Below are positions 43,395-52,569 of a stretch of DNA of 64,000 nucleotides, in pieces (position 1 is the first letter of the stretch; every line of letters begins with the position of its first letter). The stretch is from a candidate division BRC1 bacterium ADurb.Bin183 (lineage in GTDB: Bacteria > Sumerlaeota > Sumerlaeia > MWCT01). Location: positions 1-64,000 of the forward strand of contig MWCT01000011.1 in NCBI GenBank assembly GCA_002070185.1. The letters are read 5' to 3'. The notes below the pieces were generated by a model, which was not told where the DNA came from, made no database searches, and saw only the letters and a list, made by a program, of their open reading frames with translations. The position numbers were made by a program, and so were the translations under genes.

Positions 43395-44916
43395 GGTATT
43401 CGCCTTTTTCTAAAAATAAAATCCAATTCTTTTCAATTTTGAAAATTGCATCGCGCAGGGGTGCTTGCGGGTTATCCGGCGGAATCAATTTCCATTGGTC
43501 GGTCAGATTATCCATAATAACAAAAGCGGCGTTTTCGATGGCGGGGGAAAAAAGAAACCGCTCTCGCGAAAGCGCGTTTTTATAAAAGTCCACCTTTTTC
43601 CCTTCAAAGGCAAGCGACTGAGAAATTTCAGCATTTCGCCCCGGCAAAAGCGACCAAATCTGCGAATTGGAAATGACAAGGTCGTTGGGGCGAATTTTAT
43701 TTTTCAAATGAATAGCCACGTCGTAGGTATCTTGCACATTCTTCGTCATGCAGAATTCAAGAGGGCTGTAAAATTTGCCCCAAATGCCGTGTTTGACCTG
43801 ATAGATGCTCAGATATGATGCAAGGATAATGGGGATGAGAAGAAGCGCAAATGCGGGGCGGGATGTGTAGATGCTGTTCCAGCAAAAAAGGGCGAACGCC
43901 GCGCATCCAAGCGCCACAAAGGGCAAAAGGGGTATGACGGGATAATGGACAAAACGGATGATGGTATCATATCGCCGCAGGACGATGTGCATCATCAGGA
44001 GATAAAGGATGAAAAGATATTTTCCGGCGGACTTGCGTTTGATAAGAAATAACCCCGCCATTCCGATAAAGTAGGTTAGACCGGTCTGAAAAAAATCATG
44101 GTAATGATAAAGCGTATAAAAAAGAGGCCCAGTTGATGCGTCTTTTCGAAGGACATTAATATCATCCCAGAACCCCGGTGTTCCGCTAAACGCCATAAAG
44201 CAAAGAAAAAAGAGCAGAGGCAGCGGAATGATTGCGAGCGCCCAGAAATGTTTCGGTTTTTTCATGGAAAGAATTACAAGAAAAAGAAAAGGCAAAAAGA
44301 CAATCGCATAATAAACGGTCATAAGAGCGATGGCGGCAACAAAGCACGCCAGCAAACACCATAAAAAGTCGCGCTTGCGCAAGTATCGCAGCGTAAACCA
44401 TGCAACTAAAACGGCTTCAACAAGATACAAATTATAGGGAAATCCCATTCGATTGTATGTGACGGCGTCTTTGTGTATCGCAAAAAAGAAAGCTGCCAAA
44501 AGCCCCAGCGTCTCCGCATACAGATTGGGCGATTCATCAGATTCATCCTTATATCGTCCCGCTTCATGTCCCAGAAAAAAAATCAGAAGCGTTGCCAACA
44601 CGCCCAGAAGGGCGTTAAACATGCGGAATGAATACATATCCGGGCGTGTGATTTTCAGATAGAGGCTCGCAAGCAGGAAATAAACGGGCGGATGGGTCAT
44701 ATAGGGTCCGACAAATGTGACATTGATGGCGCCGAATTGGAGCTGGGCATGGATGAGGCGGCGGGTAATTTCGATATAAGTTCCCTCATCGCGGAACCAG
44801 CCGGGCGAAAGGTCAATGCGAAGAGTTCTGAACTCAAAACTATAGTAAAGCGTTAGGGCAAGCAGAATCAAAATAACCGGTCTGGGCACGCCCAATTTTC
44901 TATGTTCCGCCGTCAT
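43354..44916 (-). CDS. GT39-type membrane glycosyltransferase
   Basis: A 520-residue multi-pass protein. The first periplasmic loop contains the motif LSPGWFRDEGTYIEITRR (GT39/PMT-like acidic pair), then THPPVYFLLASLYLKI and many membrane helices, with a soluble C-terminal part from about residue 400. Such enzymes transfer a sugar from a polyprenyl-phosphate carrier to a glycan, lipid or protein. The ATG abuts the preceding gene's stop with no gap, and it overlaps the next GT gene, so the three glycosyltransferase genes form one translation-coupled unit. Confidence 0.85.
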   Translation of the reverse strand: MTAEHRKLGVPRPVILILLALTLYYSFEFRTLRIDLSPGWFRDEGTYIEITRRLIHAQLQFGAINVTFVGPYMTHPPVYFLLASLYLKITRPDMYSFRMFNALLGVLATLLIFFLGHEAGRYKDESDESPNLYAETLGLLAAFFFAIHKDAVTYNRMGFPYNLYLVEAVLVAWFTLRYLRKRDFLWCLLACFVAAIALMTVYYAIVFLPFLFLVILSMKKPKHFWALAIIPLPLLFFLCFMAFSGTPGFWDDINVLRKDASTGPLFYTLYHYHDFFQTGLTYFIGMAGLFLIKRKSAGKYLFILYLLMMHIVLRRYDTIIRFVHYPVIPLLPFVALGCAAFALFCWNSIYTSRPAFALLLIPIILASYLSIYQVKHGIWGKFYSPLEFCMTKNVQDTYDVAIHLKNKIRPNDLVISNSQIWSLLPGRNAEISQSLAFEGKKVDFYKNALSRERFLFSPAIENAAFVIMDNLTDQWKLIPPDNPQAPLRDAIFKIEKNWILFLEKGEYRVYKNPNRPQQKS

Positions 44917-46935
44917 TTATTCTATTCTCAAACGATATACTGTTGCCTGATTTTCTTCAAACACTTTTTCCAGATGAATATCAATGAAACGTTCTACCAC
45001 TGCAAGGGCATTTTCAAATTTTTGCGCATTTTCCTTTTTTGAAAAAAGAGTCGCGCCCTGTGATTTCACCGACTGGCGTATCAACTCATCAATAAGCACA
45101 TAGCGGCAACCCATGTTTTTAATTTTATCGGCAAATGCGTCAATAGTTCCCGCCTCCAGAGCCAGAGCAAAAAAATGCGAAGCCTCAAACATGCTATCGG
45201 CGAAATATGGCTGGGAGCAATAATATCCTCTATTTTCATAAAGAAAAATAACCGGTTCATCTTTTGAGCAAATCCTTTTCAGATATTCAAAACAGGGATA
45301 GGCTCGGACACGGGCGCGAAGGAAGTCCTCGCGCTTTTCGTCGCCGAAAATCATCGGCAAATAGGAACCGTCGCGTTTGTTTTCAGGAATAATCTCCTTA
45401 ACAAAAAGATGTATCGGTGCGATTGATGCAATCGCCAGCGCCATGAAATACAAAAATGTGAAATTTCTTTTTTTCAACGATACCGCCCCCGCAGCGGAGC
45501 AGAGCGCAAGCAATGGCAAAGCGGGGATAAGAAAGCGAACCTGCTGAGCCCCCATCGCCCATACCGCAAAGAACACAGCAAAAAAAACAAAAAGCAGCAG
45601 CGCGCTTTTCCTATTTTTTTTAATGAATAAAGCGGAAGGGAGGAGTATCAAAATATAAGGATAGAGCGTTCCGGCAAATCCGGCATAGCCTTTTTGCATG
45701 TCGCTCATCATAAAGATGCGAAAAGGCAAAAGCAGGCAATCGAGAAACGAGCGCCCTATGCCAATCGAACGCTGCCAGTCAACAACCCATGCGGCTTGTT
45801 GCGCCGACCATTCGCGTCCGCCAAAAATATGATACATAAGCGGGTAAACGGGGTTGCCGGTGTAATAATAATTTTTTATAAGCCATGGGATGATAAGAAG
45901 TCCGGCAGGAATCATAAAATATAAAATCAACTGCAGACGGCGAAACGAGAGCCCTAAAAGGATAATTATCGCCGCCGCTGCGCCGGCAATCATTGTGTAT
46001 TTTGAACCCATTCCCATTCCCGCAAAGACACCCGATAGAATAAGATACCCGATGCAGCCAGTTCGCCGCCATTCAAGGAGACTTGCTGCCGTCCACAGGC
46101 AAAATAACGCCAGCCCAACATCAATAAAGGCGACTCCATATTCATAAATCACCATAGGATGGCACACAAAAAGAAGGGCGGCAATTATCCCCGCAAGCGG
46201 CGTAAAATAACGGCGGCTGATTGCAATAAGGGAGATGCAGACAAGAACACCCAAAGCAAAATGGGTCAGATTCGCAGCCGCATCATCCGCCGCCGCCATC
46301 GCCAAAAGATAAAAAAGATCCATCGCATACGGCATATTGGAATAAACATTGAATGGGAGGAAACAAAAGCCTTTGTTGGCAATAAGGCGTTTGGGAATGA
46401 GAAGATGATAGACCTGTGCATCCCATGAAAAAGGAGGCGTCAAGGCGTAATACCACGCATACAAAAGAGGCGCCGCAAGCAATGCTAAAAATAATATTCC
46501 GACGCCGCGGATTTCTTTGAAAATTTCGGGGCAGATTTGGATCAAAGGCGCGATGTTTTGATAAATTTCATAAAACGCAATCGCCGCCAGAATCAGCCAG
46601 AGCGGCAAAAAAATAAAAAATCCTCTCGGCGGGATAAGCGAAAGAAATATCAGACAGGCGATAATCACAAAACCCAAAGCGGCGGAAAGCGCAAAATCAA
46701 ACAAGGCGCAATCAGAAAGGAGTTTTGATTTACGGAGGGTGTAATGCCCGATTCCGAATGTTATCAGAACCAACAGGATAACAAACAAATTGCGCATCAG
46801 GAAAAGGAGAATCTTTCCTGCGGGATGAGCGCTGTGTTGATAAATTGGCGATGCGGCAAGAAGAATAGCACAGACAGCGATGACAAATGAAAGGAGTATT
46901 TGAATGCGCGCAGTTGATGAAAAACGGGGCATCAT
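44917..46935 (-). CDS. Large multi-pass membrane protein, GT-C glycosyltransferase-like
   Basis: A 672-residue protein with a dozen or so hydrophobic segments and a soluble C-terminal region. It is a paralogue of the protein at 4834-6879: both have YALTPP..SWD/SD..YHL, DLFYLLAM or a comparable segment, and TGNPVYPL.YHIFGGREWSA. The D in the TPPFSWDAQVYH loop is a candidate catalytic acidic residue for a GT-C type transferase. It overlaps the PP2C phosphatase gene by four bases (ATGA) and is followed directly by the GT39 gene. Substrates are unknown. Confidence 0.75.
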   Translation of the reverse strand: MMPRFSSTARIQILLSFVIAVCAILLAASPIYQHSAHPAGKILLFLMRNLFVILLVLITFGIGHYTLRKSKLLSDCALFDFALSAALGFVIIACLIFLSLIPPRGFFIFLPLWLILAAIAFYEIYQNIAPLIQICPEIFKEIRGVGILFLALLAAPLLYAWYYALTPPFSWDAQVYHLLIPKRLIANKGFCFLPFNVYSNMPYAMDLFYLLAMAAADDAAANLTHFALGVLVCISLIAISRRYFTPLAGIIAALLFVCHPMVIYEYGVAFIDVGLALFCLWTAASLLEWRRTGCIGYLILSGVFAGMGMGSKYTMIAGAAAAIIILLGLSFRRLQLILYFMIPAGLLIIPWLIKNYYYTGNPVYPLMYHIFGGREWSAQQAAWVVDWQRSIGIGRSFLDCLLLPFRIFMMSDMQKGYAGFAGTLYPYILILLPSALFIKKNRKSALLLFVFFAVFFAVWAMGAQQVRFLIPALPLLALCSAAGAVSLKKRNFTFLYFMALAIASIAPIHLFVKEIIPENKRDGSYLPMIFGDEKREDFLRARVRAYPCFEYLKRICSKDEPVIFLYENRGYYCSQPYFADSMFEASHFFALALEAGTIDAFADKIKNMGCRYVLIDELIRQSVKSQGATLFSKKENAQKFENALAVVERFIDIHLEKVFEENQATVYRLRIE

Positions 46936-47699
46936 TCCTTAAATTTCAAAAGGATGACGGTGATGTTATCGAGTCCGCCTTTTTCGTTGGCAGCTTTAAT
47001 CAAGTTTTTGCATGCCTTGTCAAGGCGCCCATCGACATCTTTGATAGTTTTCAGAACTTCAGAATCATCAAGCATAGATGTCAGCCCATCGGTGCAGACG
47101 ATAATATAATCGCCGTTTTGCATTTTGAGTGAGGCAAGGTCAATATCCACATTCAATTTGTTGCCGAGGGCGCGGGTTATGACATTTTTCCAGCGGTGGT
47201 TGCGGGCGTCTTGTTGTGTGAGGACCCGTTTTTGGATTTGCTCATTCACCCATGAATGGTCGAGTGTTATTTGTCTGATTTCATCGTTGCGGATAATATA
47301 AGCGCGGGAATCGCCGACGTGGGCGATGTGGAGGATGGCTTCTTCTTCCATATAGGCGGCAACAATGGTGGTTCCCATGCCGCTATAATCGTAGCGTTCG
47401 CCGGCGCGGACGCAAACATTCCGATTGGCAATGCGGATTGCTGTCAGAAGGATGTTTGCCTCTTCGGAGATATTGGGGTTGATGCCGAAGGGCCAGGTGA
47501 AGTCTTTATCTTCATGACATCGGCGAATAAATTGTTGGATAGTTTCAACAGCCGTAGAAGAAGCAACCTCGCCGGCATTGTGTCCGCCCATGCCGTCAGC
47601 GACAAGATATAGGCGCAATTCATCGGAAATGCCCAAGCTGTCTTCATTATGGGCGCGTTTCCTTCCGACGTCCGTCATGCCAAAAGATTCAATTTTCAT
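46932..47699 (-). CDS. PP2C-family Ser/Thr protein phosphatase
   Basis: A 255-residue soluble phosphatase of the Stp1/PrpC type. Motifs are SFGMTDVGRKRAHNEDSLG, VADGMGGHNAGEVASS (metal-binding Asp-Gly-Met-Gly-Gly), LHIAHVGDSRAYIIRN, TRALGNKLNVDIDL, CTDGLTSML and GGLDNITVILLKF. It dephosphorylates proteins phosphorylated by Hanks kinases; the partner could be the kinase whose start is at the left edge of the window. It is in an operon with gatCAB and glycosyltransferase genes. Confidence 0.95.
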   Translation of the reverse strand: MKIESFGMTDVGRKRAHNEDSLGISDELRLYLVADGMGGHNAGEVASSTAVETIQQFIRRCHEDKDFTWPFGINPNISEEANILLTAIRIANRNVCVRAGERYDYSGMGTTIVAAYMEEEAILHIAHVGDSRAYIIRNDEIRQITLDHSWVNEQIQKRVLTQQDARNHRWKNVITRALGNKLNVDIDLASLKMQNGDYIIVCTDGLTSMLDDSEVLKTIKDVDGRLDKACKNLIKAANEKGGLDNITVILLKFKE

Positions 47700-47783
47700 G
47701 TTTTCAGAAACACCAATTTATTTCACTTAATTCTAAGATTTCATGTAAATTATGGGAGGCGCTGTGGCAAGATAAAATTTTGA

Positions 47784-49220
47784 TTATTTTATGCTAATTT
47801 TATCTTTTAATATTTGATTTACAAGCTGTGGGTTAGCCTTGCCTCGGGTTGCCCTCATAATTTGACCAACTAAAAATGCCATCGCCTTATCGCGCCCAGC
47901 GCGAATGCTTTCGACCGTATCCTGATTTTCTGAGATGATTTTTTCGACAATGGCGGATATTTCTTTCTCATCCAATATTTGGGACATGCCCGATTCCATA
48001 ACTATAACATCCGGCATTTTGCCGGTTGTGAGCATCTCTGAAAAGACCTGTTTTCCGATTTTGCCGCTGATAGTTTTTTCATCAATCATCTTTATCATGC
48101 AGGCAAGATGGCGGGGCGTAACGGGGCAGTCATCCGGTTCCATTTCGCGGCATTTTAATTCGCGTAAAAGCTCGGTCATAATCCAGTTGCTTATGGATTT
48201 TGGGTTATTGTGAAATTTTTGGCATTGCTCGAAATAAGTTGCCAGCGGTTTGGAGGAGGTGAGGATATCCGCGTCATATTCCGGCAATCCATAGTCGGCG
48301 ATAAAGCGGGCGAGTTTGGCGTCTTTCAATTCTGGAATTTGTCTGCGAATCTTTTCCTGCCATTCGGGCATGATATGCACTTCAACAAGGTCGGGGTCAG
48401 GGAAATATCGGTAATCTTGGGCTTGCTCTTTGGAGCGCATGGCGCGGGTGCAAAAGGACGCTTCATCCCAAAGACGCGTTTCTTGATTTAATTTGCCGCC
48501 GTTTGAGAGGATATCGGTTTGACGCTTGATTTCATATTCAATGCATTTAAGGGCGGTTCTCATGGAATTGAGGTTCTTAATCTCCGCACGGGCGCCGAGT
48601 TTCTGCTCGCCTTTGCGCCGCATGGAAATGTTGACTTCAAAACGCAAGCGCCCTTCCTGCATTTTGCAATCGGAGACTTCCAGATACTGGAGCAGGTTTT
48701 TCAGAGTCTCCATATAGGCAAGCGCGTCGTCGGCGCTATGCATGTCCGGTCGGGAAACAATTTCCATCAGCGCGATGCCAGCGCGGTTCAAATCCACAAG
48801 GCTTTCTGCGCCGCCTGTTTCTGGGTGTAGATTTTTCCCCGCGTCCTCCTCAAGGTGGACATTGTCCATGCCCACTTGTTTTTTCTCGCCGTTGACATTG
48901 ATTTCTATCCAACCGTTATAACCGATGCAGGCATAATTTTGTGATATCTGATAATTTTTGGGGAGGTCGGGATAATAATAATTTTTTCTGTCAAAAACTG
49001 TTTTTTCGGTTATTGTGCAATTCAGGGCAATAGCCGTTCGGATGACATACTCAAATGCGGTTTTGTTTAAGACTGGGAGGGCGCCGGGCAATCCAAGGCA
49101 GACGGGGCACACTTGAGTGTTGGGGGCTGCTCCAAAGGCTGTGGAACATCCGCAAAAGACTTTGGTTTTTGTGGCAAGTTCCGCGTGCGCTTCCATCCCA
49201 ATGACAGGCTCAAATTCCAT
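47784..49220 (-). CDS. gatB: Aspartyl/glutamyl-tRNA amidotransferase subunit B
   Basis: A 478-residue GatB of normal length. It has VIGMEAHAELATKTKVFCGC, NTQVCPVCLGLPGALPVLN, KNYYYPDLPKNYQIS and MDNVHLEEDAGKNLH, plus a GatB/YqeY helical C-terminal domain (NPQLVNQILKDKI). GatB transaminates misacylated Asp-tRNA(Asn) or Glu-tRNA(Gln) using ammonia from GatA. An acceptable GAGG ribosome binding site lies eight bases before the ATG. Order is gatC, gatA, gatB, as in many bacteria. Confidence 0.97.
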   Translation of the reverse strand: MEFEPVIGMEAHAELATKTKVFCGCSTAFGAAPNTQVCPVCLGLPGALPVLNKTAFEYVIRTAIALNCTITEKTVFDRKNYYYPDLPKNYQISQNYACIGYNGWIEINVNGEKKQVGMDNVHLEEDAGKNLHPETGGAESLVDLNRAGIALMEIVSRPDMHSADDALAYMETLKNLLQYLEVSDCKMQEGRLRFEVNISMRRKGEQKLGARAEIKNLNSMRTALKCIEYEIKRQTDILSNGGKLNQETRLWDEASFCTRAMRSKEQAQDYRYFPDPDLVEVHIMPEWQEKIRRQIPELKDAKLARFIADYGLPEYDADILTSSKPLATYFEQCQKFHNNPKSISNWIMTELLRELKCREMEPDDCPVTPRHLACMIKMIDEKTISGKIGKQVFSEMLTTGKMPDVIVMESGMSQILDEKEISAIVEKIISENQDTVESIRAGRDKAMAFLVGQIMRATRGKANPQLVNQILKDKISIK

Positions 49221-49235
49221 CAGATTAGCCTCGTT

Positions 49236-50696
49236 TTACAAAGGCGGTTTGCGGTTGAAAAAACCGGCGCTTTGTTCATAAGCATAAGCAGCAGTAAAAA
49301 GGGTTTCCTCTTTGAATATATTGGCAATAAGCTGCAACCCCACCGGCAAACCTTTTTTGGAAAAACCGCATGGGATGGAAATGCCGCACATCCCCGCCAG
49401 ATTGAGAGAAATCGTATAAATATCTGAAAGATACATCGTCAAGGGGTCTGCGGATTTTTCTCCGATTTTAAAAGCAGGCGCAGGCACAACAGGGGCGGCG
49501 ATGATATCCGTTTTTTCCCATGCGAGTTCAAAATCGCGTTTGATAAGAGTGCGCGCCTTGATAGCCTTAAGATACCAAGCGTCATAATATCCCGCCGATA
49601 GGACATAAGTTCCCAGCATAATACGGCGTTTGACTTCCGTTCCAAAACCCTCCGCGCGCGTCTTCGAATACATCTCCAAAATATTGCCGGCGTTTTTTGC
49701 CCGATAGCCATAATGCGCGCCGCCATAGCGGGCAAGGTTTGAACTTGCCTCAGCCATGGCACAGATATAATAGCATGGGATGGCATATTCTGTATGAGGA
49801 AGCGAAATCTCAATCGGTAGTGCGCCGAGGGATTCCATCTGTCGGATGGCATTTTTGACCAGTTGCTCCACTTCGGGATCAATGCCTTCGGCAAAGTATT
49901 CTTTGGGAATGCCGATGCGCAGACCTTTGATATCTTTGCCGCAGGCTGAGGTATAATCGGGCACAGGAACATTGGCGCTGGTTGAATCTTGCGGGTCATG
50001 TCCGGCAAGGGCATTCAGCATAATGGCGGAATCTTTGACATCCTTTGTCAGAGGCCCGATTTGATCCAGCGATGAACCATAAGCCACAAGTCCATAACGC
50101 GAGACGCGTCCATAGGTTGGTTTCAAACCGACAACGCCGCAATAGGAGGCGGGGGCGCGGACAGAGCCGCCGGTATCTGAACCAAGCGCGGCGATTGCCG
50201 CATCCGCCGCCACCGCCGCCGCTGAGCCGCCGCTTGAGCCGCCGGGAATTCGCTCCCTATCCCAAGGATTGCGTGTGATTTTATAGCCGGAATTTTCTGT
50301 TGAAGAGCCCATAGCGAATTCGTCCATGTTGGTCTTGCCGATAAAAACAACGCCGGCGCGGCGGAGTTTCGCTATGACTGTGGCGTCGTAGGGCGGATGA
50401 AAATTTTCAAGGATGCGCGAGGCGCATGTTGTTGCTGCGTCGGCTGTGCAAATATTATCTTTGATGGCGATTGGAATTCCTGTCAGAGGCGAGATATCCC
50501 CTCCTTCGGCGATGCGGCGGTCTGCCTCATCCGCCTGCGTGAAGGCTGTTTTTTCCGCAATGGAAAGGAACGCTTGAATTTGGGGTTCGACGGATTTAAG
50601 ACGTTGCAATACTGCTTGGGTGAGTTGACGGCTGGTGATTTTTTTTTGCTTTAATTGTTTTCCAGCCTCAGCCAAAGTGAGCGTGTGGATATCCAA
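49236..50696 (-). CDS. gatA: Aspartyl/glutamyl-tRNA amidotransferase subunit A
   Basis: A 486-residue amidase of the AS family. It has [20 protein letters not shown] (catalytic Lys), the Ser-cisSer-containing [17 protein letters not shown] and [16 protein letters not shown], plus [20 protein letters not shown] and [12 protein letters not shown]. It hydrolyses glutamine and passes ammonia to GatB. The start is TTG, supported by AGAGGCAAATC before it. It lies between gatC (ten bases upstream) and gatB. Confidence 0.97.
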   Translation of the reverse strand: MDIHTLTLAEAGKQLKQKKITSRQLTQAVLQRLKSVEPQIQAFLSIAEKTAFTQADEADRRIAEGGDISPLTGIPIAIKDNICTADAATTCASRILENFHPPYDATVIAKLRRAGVVFIGKTNMDEFAMGSSTENSGYKITRNPWDRERIPGGSSGGSAAAVAADAAIAALGSDTGGSVRAPASYCGVVGLKPTYGRVSRYGLVAYGSSLDQIGPLTKDVKDSAIMLNALAGHDPQDSTSANVPVPDYTSACGKDIKGLRIGIPKEYFAEGIDPEVEQLVKNAIRQMESLGALPIEISLPHTEYAIPCYYICAMAEASSNLARYGGAHYGYRAKNAGNILEMYSKTRAEGFGTEVKRRIMLGTYVLSAGYYDAWYLKAIKARTLIKRDFELAWEKTDIIAAPVVPAPAFKIGEKSADPLTMYLSDIYTISLNLAGMCGISIPCGFSKKGLPVGLQLIANIFKEETLFTAAYAYEQSAGFFNRKPPL

Positions 50697-50706
50697 GATT
50701 TGCCTC

Positions 50707-51009
50707 TTACATTTCTTGAATAATCTTTGGGACTCTGAAATAATTATCCTCGACTTCCGGCGCGTTGGCTATTGCTTTATCAACCGGCAAAGATGGCTGG
50801 GGAATATCTTCTCGGAAAACATTGCGCATCTCAATGGAATGAGATGTCGGCGAAACGCTGCTTGTGTCTAATTCATTAAGTTTGGCAAAGTATTCGAGTA
50901 TGGAATTCAATACATCCGTGTAGGGCGGTATTTCCTCTTCCGCAAGGCGCAAACGGGAAAGAAGGGCGACATGCCGGACATCATCGGGGGAAATGCGCTT
51001 GAGGCTCAC
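50707..51009 (-). CDS. gatC: Aspartyl/glutamyl-tRNA amidotransferase subunit C
   Basis: A 100-residue GatC, a small protein that stabilises GatA in the GatCAB complex. Typical segments are [20 protein letters not shown] near the start, [19 protein letters not shown] in the middle, and a C-terminal [17 protein letters not shown]. The start is GTG and overlaps the stop of the upstream gene (GTGA), with GGAGGA just before. It leads the gatCAB block. Confidence 0.95.
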   Translation of the reverse strand: MSLKRISPDDVRHVALLSRLRLAEEEIPPYTDVLNSILEYFAKLNELDTSSVSPTSHSIEMRNVFREDIPQPSLPVDKAIANAPEVEDNYFRVPKIIQEM

Positions 51010-51464
51010 TCCTCCGGTTCCTCCTCCTCTTCTTCCTCAATATTTTCTAAGGGTTCATCGAATTCCAGTTCCTCGTCTTCTTCAAGCTCTTCCTCCATAT
51101 CCTCATCATCAGAAAAGCCCATGTTTTCTTTCTTGGAGGATTTGCTTGCGCGGCGAGGTTTATCCGTTGTATCGCGGCTGCGGGAGGGTTTGGCAGGACC
51201 CTCGATTGCGGCGATGAGTTCTTCGTCGCTGAATGACGGTTCTTTTTCGCTATTAGGTTTGGATTCCTTGATGCGTTTAAGGCGCGCATGTTTGAGGGCG
51301 AGTTTTTTTTGCCCTTCCTCAGGAAAAACGACGGTCGCTTTGGCGCGGTCTCCGCTTCCGCTTTTATAAAGCACGGTGCCCACGCCAAATTTTGGGTGCT
51401 TTACCTGATCGCCGATTTCAATTTCTTCTTCTGCTTGCTCTTTGAGCTGTTTTATTTTTGCCAT
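51006..51464 (-). CDS. Stand-alone PcrA/UvrD-tail-like domain with acidic C-terminus
   Basis: A 152-residue protein. Residues about 15-65 resemble the Tudor-like C-terminal domain of PcrA/UvrD helicases, which binds RNA polymerase: GDQVKHPKFGVGTVLYKSGS, then ATVVFPEEGQKKLALKHARL. There is no helicase core. Residues about 75-115 are Lys/Ser/Arg-rich, and residues 115-152 are almost all Glu/Asp. It is translated just before gatC with a four-base overlap. A role in binding RNA polymerase or nucleoprotein is inferred from the fold alone. It could equally be a CarD-like or histone-like small protein. Confidence 0.65.
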   Translation of the reverse strand: MAKIKQLKEQAEEEIEIGDQVKHPKFGVGTVLYKSGSGDRAKATVVFPEEGQKKLALKHARLKRIKESKPNSEKEPSFSDEELIAAIEGPAKPSRSRDTTDKPRRASKSSKKENMGFSDDEDMEEELEEDEELEFDEPLENIEEEEEEEPEE

Positions 51465-51502
51465 GTGTCTTTTTTGCCTCGCAAAAAATTTAATCCGAAT
51501 TA

Positions 51503-51994
51503 TCAGGAAAAACGTTCGACTATATTTTCAATGATTGCCGATGTGGAACGTCCCGGAACGGGCGTATATAAAATGACCTCGCCTCCGGCATCCCACACCT
51601 CTTGCCGTCCCGCCACCGCCTCCATCGTGTAATCGCCTCCTTTGACAAGGACATCGGGTTTGATTTCCCGAATCAATTCCTCGGGGGTATCCTCATCAAA
51701 GAAAAGGACATAGTCCACAGACTCAAAGGCAGCGACGATGCGTCCCCGCTGGCTCTCGTCGAGCAATGGGCGTTTATCGCCTTTGATGCGGCGAATAGAG
51801 GCGTCCGTATTCAGCCCCACAATAAGGCAGTCGCCGCGATTTCGCGCTTCCTGAAGAAGGCGCACATGCCCGACATGAATCAGGTCAAAGCAGCCGTTGG
51901 TAAAAACGATGCGCTTATTTTCCGCTTTAAGTTTGCGGACAATATCAATCGCTTCGTTGCGTTGAATAATTTTTTCGCGTTGTGCTTTCATCAT
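51503..51994 (-). CDS. rfaE2: D-glycero-beta-D-manno-heptose 1-phosphate adenylyltransferase
   Basis: A 163-residue nucleotidyltransferase matching the C-terminal domain of HldE (RfaE domain II). It has the HxGH motif in VFTNGCFDLIHVGHVRLLQE, then IVGLNTDASIRRIKGDKRPL and DVLVKGGDYTMEAV. It makes ADP-heptose for the LPS inner core. The kinase half is not in the window. Its presence supports an outer membrane with heptose-containing LPS or S-layer-type glycan. The GGGAGG site lies 11 bases before the ATG pair. Confidence 0.95.
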   Translation of the reverse strand: MMKAQREKIIQRNEAIDIVRKLKAENKRIVFTNGCFDLIHVGHVRLLQEARNRGDCLIVGLNTDASIRRIKGDKRPLLDESQRGRIVAAFESVDYVLFFDEDTPEELIREIKPDVLVKGGDYTMEAVAGRQEVWDAGGEVILYTPVPGRSTSAIIENIVERFS

Positions 51995-52063
51995 ATTTAA
52001 TTAAACCTCCCAAGTGAATAAAATGTTCGAGAACCGCGTCAAGCAATTTTTTGACGCTTATTT

Positions 52064-52543
52064 TCAATTTTTTATATTGCCCCGCCGCGACAAGGCGCGC
52101 ATTTCATGGCTGTCCATTATGATGGTGACGGGTCCTGCATTAACGAGTTCCACGTCCATCATGGCGGCAAAGCGACCTGTCTCCACTTTGACGCATTGTT
52201 CTCGTAGGATATTGACGAATATATCAAAATCAGCAGATGCTTTATCAGGAGGAGCCGCGCTGATAAAGCTGGGACGCCGTCCCTTGCGGCAGTCGGCAAA
52301 TAGAGTGAACTGCGAAACGACAAGCAGCGCGCCGTTCGTTTCAATAAGCGAGCGGTTCATTTTGCCTGCATCATCTTCAAACACGCGCAGATTCAAGATT
52401 TTTTCCGCCATCATCCGGTAATCTTCCAAAGTATCGTCTTGCGCAATGCCGGCAAGGACAAGAAATCCCGCGCCGATTTCGCCTACGATTTCGCCGTTAA
52501 TATTTACCTTTGCCTTCTTTACGCGCTGTAATACAACCCTCAA
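52064..52543 (-). CDS. dtd: D-aminoacyl-tRNA deacylase
   Basis: A 159-residue protein, slightly longer than the usual 145-150 by a C-terminal tail. The start is TTG after GGGGAGA. Motifs are the N-terminal RVVLQRVKKAKV, the substrate-pocket LVVSQFTLFADCRKGRRPSF and the Gly-cisPro motif VNAGPVTIIMDS. It removes D-amino acids from tRNA. It follows wecB by 26 bases and precedes rfaE2 by about 70 bases on the same strand. Confidence 0.95.
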   Translation of the reverse strand: MRVVLQRVKKAKVNINGEIVGEIGAGFLVLAGIAQDDTLEDYRMMAEKILNLRVFEDDAGKMNRSLIETNGALLVVSQFTLFADCRKGRRPSFISAAPPDKASADFDIFVNILREQCVKVETGRFAAMMDVELVNAGPVTIIMDSHEMRALSRRGNIKN

Positions 52544-52569
52544 AGATATTCTCCCCTATCAAAAAATCA

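Noticed and set aside
47784..47820. AT-only inverted repeat at the end of gatB
   Set aside because: The nine-base stem is A+T only and overlaps the gatB coding end; it is not a credible terminator.
50971..51369. Serine-rich plus-strand ORF with runs of Ser
   Set aside because: It is the antisense of the poly-acidic tail gene; the runs come from Glu/Asp codons read backwards.
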